In this document: in pieces, positions 9,237-19,132 of the stretch | Position numbering within the stretch: position 1 is the first letter of the stretch | Layout: the number at the start of each line of letters is the position of its first letter | DNA from: Selenomonadaceae bacterium | GTDB lineage: Bacteria; Bacillota; Negativicutes; Selenomonadales; Selenomonadaceae | Assembly: GCA_022786545.1 (NCBI GenBank) | Contig: JALFXV010000015.1 | Span: 1-64,000 of the forward strand | Direction: 5' to 3' | Length of the DNA stretch: 64,000 nt | Made by a program: the position numbers and the translations under genes | The notes under the pieces: generated by a model | What the model saw: the letters and a program-made list of their open reading frames with translations, nothing else | Told to the model about the DNA's origin: nothing | The model's database searches: none

Positions 9237-11033
9237 TCAAATTGTTTTACGCCGAACTCTGGCACTCACCATTGAAGTAATATTCTTATTCTCGGCAACT
9301 ATATTAGGATGAAATTTTATAAGATGCCCACACCTATGACATCCCTTTCCTTTTCTATCACTTGCATCTAATTCAGTCAGACAACTAGGACATATATTAC
9401 CTATTGGATATGTTTCTCCATAATCGCCACATCTATCACATACCCTGTATCCATTCGAGTGCCTCACCAAGTCTCTGGAATCAATCAAACCTCTGCACCT
9501 GTAGTTATGGCAGTGGCTCAAGTAAACATCAACATCATGCTCTAAATCATCCTTACCTGACGCTCTAGGGCAATAAGCATGTGTAACGGCATATACAGCA
9601 AAAAACTTAGGCGAATACTTTAAATCAAATCTTAAATATTCGCCACATGACCTGCACCGAATCACATCTTTAAGTTCGTTGAATCTATTGAACACACCAC
9701 ATATTTTCCCGATAAAGCTATCCCTATCCGGTATATACATGTAATGCCCCATATTATTTCTACTATTGTACTCCGCAGCAATATATTTATCCCATATTCC
9801 CTTATCCCAAAAGTTAGTAACATTCATTACATCTATTATAGTCCATTGAAAAAAAGGCTTATTTTCATCTGGCAAAAAATTATTGGCACCTTGAGAACAA
9901 GTCCTTTTGTCTCTAGGGCAATAATAACTACATTGAAACATATTGCTTTGTTCATGCTTGATTTTTCCTTCACAATAAAATTCTTCTATGCTGTTATATT
10001 TAGGAGTACACACTGGCAAAATGCAATCCATCTTAAAGCCTCTATATATATTATCTGCCGTAATCATTGAACACATCATCTCTAATAAATCGTTGATAAT
10101 GCCTTGCCTTTTTTCGAACTGTACATCAGCATTATCAATAAGCAAATACAACAGCTTTAATCTGCTTCTGTCTTTCGGTATGTCAAGTAAAGCTATACTA
10201 AATAATTTCATTATCCTCTCTTTAAGGAATAAATATGTAAGCAATATCTGTTCTTCCTCATTACAGAGAAAAAAAGTTTTTCTAATATACTTAATATCAT
10301 CATCATTATATACATTACCGCGCTGCATCATCGCTTGGACAAAAATAATCACACAATTACGCGGATACTTATCCGCAAATTCATACCAAAGATTATACTT
10401 ATCCATATAAGCTGCAACAAGCACACTCCACTCTATAGCATATACTTTTTTAGGATCAGCGTCTTTTACACAATTTTCAATACTATCAGGCATAAAAAAT
10501 TCTATATTTAACTTTATGTAATCATAATAGTTCTTTATAAGATAGCTAATGTCACGCCCTGCAAAAAAAGAAATAAATTTTTTTGCATTTTCACTGTCTA
10601 TATTGCTTCCTATATACGCATCAAATAATTGTTCTCTAGGAAAAATCTTACCAATAAGTTTGTAAATGTACTCATATTTATAATCATATACAGAACACAT
10701 ATCTAACCAGTCATCTATATCTAATTTATTAATAGACCTCAAAAGTACACTATTAGACTCATACACAAGCTTGCTATGTGCAATAAATGATATTGTATCC
10801 CTAGTTATATATGCCGGCTCAATCTTCTCGGCTATCTTCCATTTTTTGACATCGTCATATATATAGCTAATTATTACAGGCGCCCCCGCACTTTTATTCT
10901 CGCAGTTCACCAGCATGCTCACCTTGAATAAAATGCCTTCATCACTATCGGTCTGCACATGTCCGCATCTTACACCAAGCAATGTGCAAAAGTTATTAGT
11001 AATTATGCCAAATTCATTTATCATTGTCCTCAT
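9237..11033 (-). CDS. Large orphan protein with C-terminal zinc-ribbon cluster
   Basis: ~598 aa; C-terminal CRSCGEY, CDRCGDYGETYPIGNICPSC, CHRCGH motifs; no family recognised. Confidence 0.7.
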   Translation of the reverse strand: MRTMINEFGIITNNFCTLLGVRCGHVQTDSDEGILFKVSMLVNCENKSAGAPVIISYIYDDVKKWKIAEKIEPAYITRDTISFIAHSKLVYESNSVLLRSINKLDIDDWLDMCSVYDYKYEYIYKLIGKIFPREQLFDAYIGSNIDSENAKKFISFFAGRDISYLIKNYYDYIKLNIEFFMPDSIENCVKDADPKKVYAIEWSVLVAAYMDKYNLWYEFADKYPRNCVIIFVQAMMQRGNVYNDDDIKYIRKTFFLCNEEEQILLTYLFLKERIMKLFSIALLDIPKDRSRLKLLYLLIDNADVQFEKRQGIINDLLEMMCSMITADNIYRGFKMDCILPVCTPKYNSIEEFYCEGKIKHEQSNMFQCSYYCPRDKRTCSQGANNFLPDENKPFFQWTIIDVMNVTNFWDKGIWDKYIAAEYNSRNNMGHYMYIPDRDSFIGKICGVFNRFNELKDVIRCRSCGEYLRFDLKYSPKFFAVYAVTHAYCPRASGKDDLEHDVDVYLSHCHNYRCRGLIDSRDLVRHSNGYRVCDRCGDYGETYPIGNICPSCLTELDASDRKGKGCHRCGHLIKFHPNIVAENKNITSMVSARVRRKTI

Positions 11034-11109
11034 AGCTATTTCCTCACATCCTAACATACTGCTTTTCTACTATTTTGAAATTATATATTCCAACAGCACT
11101 TTACAACTT

Positions 11110-11448
11110 TTATGCGGCATGACCTTCATTCCAGCCTATAGCTTCCAAGAACTCCATGATGATGACGGAATTTTTGGCAGTTTGGGCACAATCAGCCAAA
11201 CTGGCGAAAAATATTTCCTTGTTTATCAACGCCCTTAACGTATGTTTACACTCTTGTGCACTCATATTTCTGTATTCACAGAACATATTATCTGTATATG
11301 GTAGTATTTTTGTTATGCTATGAGCAATATTAATCATGTTTAAGAGTCGTTCAATCCCCATATGTTTGCGCACCATATATTTATCGATAGACCAGAATGT
11401 TTTCTGCTCATAGTAATTTGTTTCAATAGACCAACGAAGCTTATACAA
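11110..11448 (-). pseudogene. DDE transposase C-terminal fragment
   Basis: MYKLRWSIETNYYEQKTFWSIDKYMVRKHMGIERLLNMINIAHSITKILPY resembles a transposase C-terminus; N-terminal part missing. Confidence 0.7.
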
Positions 11449-11549
11449 CTTTATTGGATAAAGAAATTTTTATTCTAAAAAAGAATTTGCGCAACTAATT
11501 ATACGTTATCATTAATCCTTATACTAACTACAGATATACACTGTTCCCT

Positions 11550-12475
11550 TTATATGTTCTCTTTCATAGGGGAACGCTTACAGACATTACACCGCACAGA
11601 GCCAACTTTTCTACCTTTCTCCTGCCATTTCAGCAAGGCTGAAGATATAATTCCATGTGTAGCACTTTTACCGCTGTAAAGCAAATTATTAAATGCTCCA
11701 AGGATATACGGACTATGTGTCGTAACCATAAGCTGATTATTCTTATTTGCAAACAGGCCCAATGCCTCCGCCATATCTTTCTGAGCATCTGGAAACAGAT
11801 GCGACTCAGGCTCCTCCAAAATCAAAAAAATAGATTTCTTTTCCAATATGTAGTAATACAGCAAATTAAATATCCAAACAGCATCTTGCTGGCCAGATGA
11901 GGCAAAATTAATTTTTACGTATTTTCCAGTTCTGCCACGATTAGAAATACTTAATATTTCTTCTCCATCTTTGTAAGAATACCTTCCTTTTAGCACCCTT
12001 ACCATTAACTCATCCAACAATTTAAGCCTTTTCTTGTCAATGATATACTGGGAGGTGCTTTTTTTCTCCTCAAGCAGGCCCCTCGTGCCATTTTTGAAAA
12101 CACCTCGCAGATTCATGGTCAGCTTGATATATGACTGCATACAATAATCTATATTGCGGGATTCACTGTCTATCAAAGCAGCCAGATGATCTGTCAAAAC
12201 TGTTATCAGGCTTCTGCCAGCTGGAATAAATAACGTCTCATGCCCATCCTGAACAGCCTCATCAATTTCACATCGCAAACTCTGCCTTGACTCTTCACTG
12301 TCCCACAAAAACTCGCCCTGATCATACTTTTTCAGCAAATCATATATCTTGCCGCTCACACGGAAACACACCACATTCCTATAAGGCACATTCCTGTTTT
12401 CTTCAAGGTTCACCTCTAATTTAGTATCAGTATCCTCTCGGAATCTTGAACAATAGGTAAAATCTAGTGTTCAAG
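11550..12475 (-). pseudogene. 5'-truncated AAA_15/OLD-like ATPase
   Basis: FLILEEPESHLFPDAQKDMAEAL (Walker B), VTTHSPYIL; no Walker A; frame open to ~12475 without a good start. Confidence 0.7.
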
Positions 12476-12604
12476 GTTCTTTTTATATTTATATCCCCCA
12501 CAAATTTTTCAAAATTTGTACAAAAAGCACTTGACAAATTTCAAAAAATTGCGGTGCTTTGCGCCTTTTCAGAAGATATGTTTAAAGTCTAAACTTCAAG
12601 AAGG

Positions 12605-13067
12605 ATGATACATAACATGATACCAACCTACACGACAAACCATCGCCATTACAAGCAACGCTGTCGCATATTTTTACAAAATTTCGATCCTAAGTTAAAA
12701 TCCATTCCAAATACAATTCGCAAAGCTATCAATATGATTACTTATCCTGATTTATCATACATTGACGACATAATGCGAAATTATTACTCCAAATATGGGC
12801 CAGCTCCGTGTCCTGCATCATGTATGCTGCGTTCACTGCTCTTGGCAGTTATTTGCAAAGTCACTTCTATAACCAAATGGTTAGATATATTGCGCACACA
12901 GCCGTTATATTCCGTCATAAGCGGGTTTGAGCCGGATGATGTACCTGGAGTCGGTACTTTCTAAAACTTTATAAACAGATTATGGAAACTTGACACTAAT
13001 AATATCTCATCTCACATTAAAATTCCTAAACACAAGCCTTCAAATACATCTAAAAAGGTTACAAAAC
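12605..13067 (+). pseudogene. Transposase fragment with internal stop
   Basis: 120-aa N-terminal ORF ending GTF*, then same-frame NFINRLWKLDTNNISSHIKIPKHKPSNTSKK after the TAA at ~12962. Confidence 0.65.
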
Positions 13068-13069
13068 TG

Positions 13070-13500
13070 TAAATATTACATCTGGCTACATTTCCCGTAC
13101 TGCATCAAATGTATATTACTGCCAGTCTAGCACCAGTATATAGCCAAAAAAATATTTAATATATATATAGCAAGACTATTTCCTTTTTTATTTCTTTTTC
13201 ATTCTTCAAGGCATATATGACACATTTTTAAACCTCCAAGCCCAATTGCCTTGACTCTGCCTGCTCACAATTCCTGAAAAAAAAAACACAACGAGTAGCG
13301 GATAATCCCTACTGTCAGGTATCATCCGCTACTCGTAAATTTTCTATTATTATATTATTTTGTATTACACTAACACCGGCAGCAGTTTCCCAAAGCTCCT
13401 CTAAGCTTTGCAGACTTGCCACCAGCTCATCACGCTGTTGTCTATCTATCATGGGTGAATCCACCCTCTCTACCATTGCATTTTATTGTAAACGTTGTCA
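13070..13500 (-). pseudogene. Degenerate 5' part of CDP-glycerol glycerophosphotransferase-like gene (GT copy A)
   Basis: nucleotide similarity to 15290-15900 with internal deletion. Confidence 0.75.
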
Positions 13501-13629
13501 GTTATTTTATCGAAACAATATACAGAAAAATTAAGCAAAAGAAACACTGCCTGTGAATCCTTAATCTTACTGCATGCTTTTCATACAAACGTTTTTATGG
13601 TATAATGGAGGTACGTTGGAGGTGGTGCA

Positions 13630-14460
13630 ATGAGCTACAATGCAAAAATACGTGCCGATGCTATGAGGCTTAATCCCATAGATGATGCACTTTTTATCAA
13701 AATGGCAGAAAAACTGGATTTTTGTCAGGAAATTTTGCGAGTTTTCCTCGGAGATAACCAGCTAATCGTTTTGGAATGCATCCCACAAAATATCGTCAAG
13801 AATCTACAGGGACGATCCTGCATTTTAGATTTAAAGTGCCGCCTGGCATCTGGAAAGATTGTGCATATAGAAGTGCAAAAAGCGGATGATGACGATCATC
13901 AAAGAAGGGTGCGTTATAATTCATCGATACTAACAGCCAATATTGTTGATCCAGGAGCAAAATTCCGCGATATTCCTGATGTGATTTCTGTCTTTATTTC
14001 CAAGTTTGATGTTTTCAAGCAAGGCAAAGCTATCTATCATGTAGAACGCATTATCAAAGAAACCGGACAAACAGTATATAATGGCACTCAGGAAATTTAT
14101 ATCAATGCAGAAGTTGACGATGCATCTGATATCGCCAGATTGATGAAGGTTTTTGTTGATAATAACTATTATGATGATAAATTTCCTGCTACATCGGAAC
14201 GAAAACGGATATTCAAAACTACTGAAGAAGGAGTGAACGAAATGTGCGAGATAATTGAACGCAACAGGGCGGAAGCACGTGCTATGGGACATGCTGAAGG
14301 ACGTGCCGAAGGACGTGCCGAAGGACGTGCCGAAGGACGTGCCGAGGGACGGCTATCAATACTGACAAAACTGGTAAAACTGAACAAATTATCTATAAAA
14401 GAAGCTGCCGACGAGGCTGACATGACTGAAGCAGATTTTAAGAAACTGGCGCTGCAATAA
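13630..14460 (+). CDS. Rpn family recombination-promoting nuclease/putative transposase (copy A, intact)
   Basis: D..ExQ core (CILDLKCRLASGKIVHIEVQKADDDDHQRRVRYNSS); AEGR repeat; TATAAT promoter and GGAGG SD. Confidence 0.85.
   Translation: MSYNAKIRADAMRLNPIDDALFIKMAEKLDFCQEILRVFLGDNQLIVLECIPQNIVKNLQGRSCILDLKCRLASGKIVHIEVQKADDDDHQRRVRYNSSILTANIVDPGAKFRDIPDVISVFISKFDVFKQGKAIYHVERIIKETGQTVYNGTQEIYINAEVDDASDIARLMKVFVDNNYYDDKFPATSERKRIFKTTEEGVNEMCEIIERNRAEARAMGHAEGRAEGRAEGRAEGRAEGRLSILTKLVKLNKLSIKEAADEADMTEADFKKLALQ
14242..14460 (+). CDS. Putative intragenic C-terminal antitoxin (RpnS-like) in Rpn copy A
   Basis: AAGGAG at 14228-14233, 8-nt spacer, in-frame ATG 14242 (MCEIIERNRAEARAMGHAEGR...). 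Confidence 0.6.
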   Translation: MCEIIERNRAEARAMGHAEGRAEGRAEGRAEGRAEGRLSILTKLVKLNKLSIKEAADEADMTEADFKKLALQ

Positions 14461-14477
14461 TGCGCCATATGCGCCAA

Positions 14478-14524
14478 AACAGCCCCCACTAACAACTGAT
14501 TTGCTAGTGGGGGCTGTTATTTTC
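14478..14524 (+). terminator. Terminator of Rpn copy A
   Basis: cagcccccactaacaactgatttgctagtgggggctgttatttt. Confidence 0.8.
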
Positions 14525-14581
14525 TTACCATAAAAATATATTCGCGAAATGTTTTCTCATACATTTCATGCGCCAATAACC

Positions 14582-15889
14582 TTACACATTATAAACTAAC
14601 TCAAAATCCTCAATCATCACAGGTTTCCCAGTCACCTTATATAAACTTACTACTGAACTGCCATCTCCATAATAGCAATCACTGTAAGCAATCGCCCTGT
14701 GCAGCTCCGGCGTATCGTCATATATGCCCCAGCCAGCCTGCTTATACTCCGCTACAAGCTGTTTATACTCAGCATAATGCTCGGGGCGCATGGAACGAAA
14801 AGTAGACTCCATCAATGGATGTGGACGCCACCATAAAGCAACATCCTGCCTGTTTTTGAATACATCAAACACATAACGCAGTTTCTTGCATACCATGTCA
14901 CTGTTATTCAGCGCAGCCCCCAAGCTGGTATTGTATAGCACAATCTTTTTGCCCTGAATGATTTGCTGCCACCTTGCAGGCAAGATAAAATCATCCTTTT
15001 TGCTCATCAGCACCTTATCAAACTTTGGGGAACCAAGGGCTAGGAATTTCCCCGCAGGCGGCTTGCCATCAGGATAATACTGTTCAAACTGTGCCTTGAT
15101 ATTTTCGTCCTGCACAATTACATAGTCTGCATTTACCACTCCCAAAGACTGACAAAAATTCGGGGCGATAGTTTCACCGCATACATAGTATGGTATATAT
15201 ACCAGCTTATCTGTACACTGCTTTAGATTATGTGAATAATACTGTGGCTCCACAGAAGTCACCCTATTGCAAGCATCATAAGGGTTATGAATAAATATTA
15301 CATCCGGCTGCATTTCCCGTAATTTATCCAATGTATATTCCTGCCAGTCCAGCACCGGCACATAGTCAGGAAAAATATCTGCTTCACAGTGCCATTCTGC
15401 CACTGTCATATCCGGCTTGCGGTCAGCATAGGGAATTGGCACTACATAGGCATTGCAGTGCTCCTTGTCAGCATAGGCAGCCTGCCACACACTTTCCAGG
15501 CTATCCCACATGGAAGCCTTATAAGGCAAAAAAACTATTTCCTTTTTTATTTCTTTTTCATGCTTCAAGGCATCTATGGCACAGTTCAATACCTCCAGCC
15601 CCAGCCTTTTGGATTCTGTCTGCTCATCTGCAGATAAATTCTGCCACACCTGAGGCTCCAGGATATCTATCAGCACCTGAAATAACTCCTGAAAAAAAAC
15701 ACAACGAATAGCGGATAATCCCTCCTTGCAGGCATCATCCGCTACTCGTAACATCTCTATTATTATATTGTTTTGCACTAAACTAATACCGGCAGCTTCC
15801 TCCCAAAGCAACTTGATGCTTTGCAGGCTGCCTACTAGCTCATCACGCTGTTGTCTATCTAGCATGGGTGAATACACCCTCTCTACCAT
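14582..15889 (-). CDS. CDP-glycerol glycerophosphotransferase-like surface polymer protein (GT copy B)
   Basis: DVIFIHNPYDACNRVTS, LVYIPYYVCGE, ALGSPKFDKVL, WWRPHPLMESTFRSM, YYGDGSSVVSLYKVTGKPV. Confidence 0.7.
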   Translation of the reverse strand: MVERVYSPMLDRQQRDELVGSLQSIKLLWEEAAGISLVQNNIIIEMLRVADDACKEGLSAIRCVFFQELFQVLIDILEPQVWQNLSADEQTESKRLGLEVLNCAIDALKHEKEIKKEIVFLPYKASMWDSLESVWQAAYADKEHCNAYVVPIPYADRKPDMTVAEWHCEADIFPDYVPVLDWQEYTLDKLREMQPDVIFIHNPYDACNRVTSVEPQYYSHNLKQCTDKLVYIPYYVCGETIAPNFCQSLGVVNADYVIVQDENIKAQFEQYYPDGKPPAGKFLALGSPKFDKVLMSKKDDFILPARWQQIIQGKKIVLYNTSLGAALNNSDMVCKKLRYVFDVFKNRQDVALWWRPHPLMESTFRSMRPEHYAEYKQLVAEYKQAGWGIYDDTPELHRAIAYSDCYYGDGSSVVSLYKVTGKPVMIEDFELVYNV

Positions 15890-15979
15890 TGCATTTTATT
15901 GTAAACGTTGTCGGTTATTTTATCGAAATAACATGCGAAAAAATTAAGCATAAGAAACACGGCCTGATAATCCTGAATA

Positions 15980-16523
15980 TTATCTTGTACTTTTCATACA
16001 AATGTTTTTATGATATAATATGCTTGAATTGGAGGTGGTGCAATGGGCTACAATGCAAAAATACGTGCTGACGCTATGAAGCTTAATCCAATAGACGATG
16101 CACTTTTCATCAAAATGGCAGAAAAACTGGATTTTTGTCAGGAAATTTTGCGAGTTTTCCTCGGAGATAACCAGCTAATCGTTTTGGAAAGCATCCCACA
16201 GAATATCGTCAAGAATCTACAGGTACGATCCTGTATTGTAGATTTGAAGTGCCGCCTGGCATCCTACTGAAGAAGGAGTGAACGAAATGTGCGAGATAAT
16301 TGAGCGCAACAGAGCGGAAGCACGCGCTATGGGGCGTGCTGAAGGACGTTGAAGGACGTGCCGAGGGACGGCTATCAATACTGACAAAACTGGTAAAACT
16401 GAACAAGTTATCTGTAAAAGAGGCTGCTGATGAGGCTGACATGACCGAAGCCGATTTTATGAAGCTGACGTTGCAGTAATACGCTACATGTGACAAAACA
16501 GCCCACACTGACAAATAGATTGC
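15980..16523 (+). pseudogene. Degenerate Rpn copy C (internal deletion plus frameshift in the repeat)
   Basis: promoter/RBS/first ~70 codons match copy A; deletion joins ...gcatc to ctactgaagaaggagtgaac; repeat reads gaaggacgttgaagg, giving TGA at 16350. Confidence 0.85.
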
Positions 16524-16539
16524 CGGTGTGGACTGTTAT

Positions 16540-17030
16540 TTTTTGCCAATAAAACATGGAACGGAAAGTAGCCTCCATCAACGGATGCGGGCGCCACCAC
16601 AGAGCAACATCCTGCCTGTGTTTGAATACCTAAAACACATAACGCAGTTTTCTGCACACCATATCACTATGCTCCAAAGCAGCTTTCAGACTGGTATTAT
16701 ATAACACAATCTTTTTGACCTGAATAATCTGCTGCCACCTTGCAGGCAGGATAAAATCTTCCTTTTTGCTAGTAAGCACCTTATCAAACTTCGGAGAGCC
16801 AATGGCCAGGAATTTCCCCTCCAGTGGCTTGCCATCAGGATCATGCTGTTCAAACTGTGCCTTGATATTCTCATCCTGCACAATCACATAATCCGCATTG
16901 ACAATGCCAGGGGGCCGGCACATATTATGTATGTAGTCTCACCACATACATAATAAGGTATGTAAACCAGTTTATCTGTGCACTGCTTTAAATTGGGCAG
17001 CACAGCGTAAAACCCGTAGCCCCTGTTACA
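16540..17030 (-). pseudogene. Degenerate 3' part of CDP-glycerol glycerophosphotransferase-like gene (GT copy C)
   Basis: matches GT copy B (NADYVIVQDENIKAQFEQ, GSPKFDKVLTSKKEDFILPARWQQII). Confidence 0.8.
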
Positions 17031-17034
17031 ACTT

Positions 17035-17775
17035 CTACAAATCACCCAACAACCTAAAATCCCGTTGTATTTTAGGATAGTCTTCCCAAGGTACATTTAT
17101 TAATATTTTTTGTCGTTCACCAAATTGCTCTACCGGTGTCCTTATCGAGAAATACACATCAAACTTTGCTTTGGTAATTGTTCGCCTCGCATTTAAGTAA
17201 CGCCGTTCCTCATCTATTTGCTCCACAAAGCTATTTGTTTGGTTAATAATTTGTTTGTCATATTCATCCTTATCTGCAATGGCTTCCAACAAAAAGGTTT
17301 CAATCGCACCTTCAGTTGTAAACGGTATTACCAATAGCAAAATTCTAAATACCACATTTGCACCAATATTACTGATCATATGACAGTCTACCCACCTGTT
17401 GCAACACAGATTTGTAAATTCCACCTCATATTTGTCCAGTGCCCTACCAACCGATGCTATGATCTCCGCTTCCGTGCAAGCTTCATCTCTATCAGTTAAA
17501 ATTACAATATTGTGATACGCATCCTCCTGCCGAGGCGATGTATTAAAATTACGTTCAAGGACAATACCTACAGACGCCTCTATCCGGCTACAGCCTCCCA
17601 TAGATGCTATAGTCAACTGCTTATTTTCTTTAACAAATAACCTTGACTTTTGGCTGTCAAATTTTATTACATTATGCTGTGCTTTCGTATCCTCCCAACA
17701 ATTTACCTTGCGCATATAATACTGCAACAAAGCAAAGTCTGTAGAACCTTCACACAATATGATACTATTAATCAT
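17035..17775 (-). CDS. TOPRIM-domain protein (DUF3226/DUF4435-like)
   Basis: IILCEGSTDFALLQYYM (acidic E) and IVILTDRDEACTEAE (DxD); ATGA overlap with upstream ATPase. Confidence 0.75.
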   Translation of the reverse strand: MINSIILCEGSTDFALLQYYMRKVNCWEDTKAQHNVIKFDSQKSRLFVKENKQLTIASMGGCSRIEASVGIVLERNFNTSPRQEDAYHNIVILTDRDEACTEAEIIASVGRALDKYEVEFTNLCCNRWVDCHMISNIGANVVFRILLLVIPFTTEGAIETFLLEAIADKDEYDKQIINQTNSFVEQIDEERRYLNARRTITKAKFDVYFSIRTPVEQFGERQKILINVPWEDYPKIQRDFRLLGDL

Positions 17776-18884
17776 CGCAAATCCAACCTCAATGTATCAG
17801 TGGCATGTATTGCCTCTTCGCCAGCCAATCGCCTGACATAATTAATACCTTCATGCTTATACAATGTATATACATTGATATATTCCTTATACCCGATACG
17901 CAATAGCTTATTGATAGCTTCCTCACTATGAGATGTCATGAAAATCTGTACATTCAACCTCAAAGCCGCCTCCACCATCCAGGCAAAAACCTCATCCATT
18001 GCGGATGTATGAATAGCTGTCTCAAATTCATCAACTAACAAAATCCCATCTTTAGCTTGAAGTAAATATGCCGCCAGAATGATAGTCTTTTTCATACCAT
18101 CACCAAAAGATGATATCGGGATTGCCTCGTTACAATTATCCAACACAAAACCATACTCTACAGGCCGCTCATTAATAATAGTTATATTCTTTATGTTCGC
18201 ATCAAAAATTTTTAATAAATCCACTAATGACTGATGCATCTCAGCATCTCTTAATATATCTGACAAGGAAAACCTATGCGATACATGAGCTACAGTAGAA
18301 AGATACAGCGTTTTAAAAAATACAATCTTTTTTTCAACAATCCGCCTCAAAAGATCACCCTGAAAATCATATATGGTAACTGTATCATTCTGTTTCCCAT
18401 CTATGCTAGATGTAAGATTCATACATTTTCCGTCTATTATATAGCCACTGTCAGACTCATCTGGAAATATGCCATATTTTTTGTTTATCTGATAAATTTG
18501 TTCAGACGAAAATTTTCTTTCTTCAATATCCGCATGCAATTCTATTGAGTGTTCATCTCCACTAGCTTCCATAAATGAATATAATATTTTATATTCCTGA
18601 GAGTCTATTGGAAATAGCAATCTAATCCCATCAAATACTTGTGAACTCCTATACCTTGCATTCCAAAATCTGACTCCTGCGTACCATCTATATATATTCT
18701 CAGGATCTTCCAATGTCTCTAGCAACTCTAAAATACTGGTTTTCCCGCTATTATTATTGCCTGTCAACACATTTATAACATTCAAATCTCTTAGCTCTAT
18801 ATTTTGTAACCCTTTATACGCTCCAATATTGCAATGCTTAATGTGAATATTTGCAACAGGATTTATTGCGCTTCCCATAGTCAT
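17772..18884 (-). CDS. AAA_15/21 (OLD/RecF-like) ATPase
   Basis: Walker A VLTGNNNSGKTSILELL, Walker B DGILLVDEFETAIH, FMTSHSEEAI. Confidence 0.85.
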   Translation of the reverse strand: MTMGSAINPVANIHIKHCNIGAYKGLQNIELRDLNVINVLTGNNNSGKTSILELLETLEDPENIYRWYAGVRFWNARYRSSQVFDGIRLLFPIDSQEYKILYSFMEASGDEHSIELHADIEERKFSSEQIYQINKKYGIFPDESDSGYIIDGKCMNLTSSIDGKQNDTVTIYDFQGDLLRRIVEKKIVFFKTLYLSTVAHVSHRFSLSDILRDAEMHQSLVDLLKIFDANIKNITIINERPVEYGFVLDNCNEAIPISSFGDGMKKTIILAAYLLQAKDGILLVDEFETAIHTSAMDEVFAWMVEAALRLNVQIFMTSHSEEAINKLLRIGYKEYINVYTLYKHEGINYVRRLAGEEAIHATDTLRLDLR

Positions 18885-19132
18885 AACAAAATCACCACAC
18901 TATCCAATTCATTGACAAAGTTTTCTCCAATAATATCCAAACTCATCACTCACTAACACACATACACGAATATTTCCTGTCGCAATTATATCACAATATT
19001 CCCATACTTTCCACGGCTCCTCGCTATGCTGCCACCAAATCATCATCTGGATTTTCTCACGCATGTCATTAGCCACTAACGTTACAATTTAGTATAGCAT
19101 TACACATCTTCTATATACATTTTTTAGCCAAT

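Noticed and set aside
13295-13336. Hairpin cgagtagcggat...atccgctactcg
   Set aside because: Perfect in the GT-A remnant but it corresponds to coding sequence and is imperfect in intact GT-B (gaatagcgg), so probably not a selected structure.
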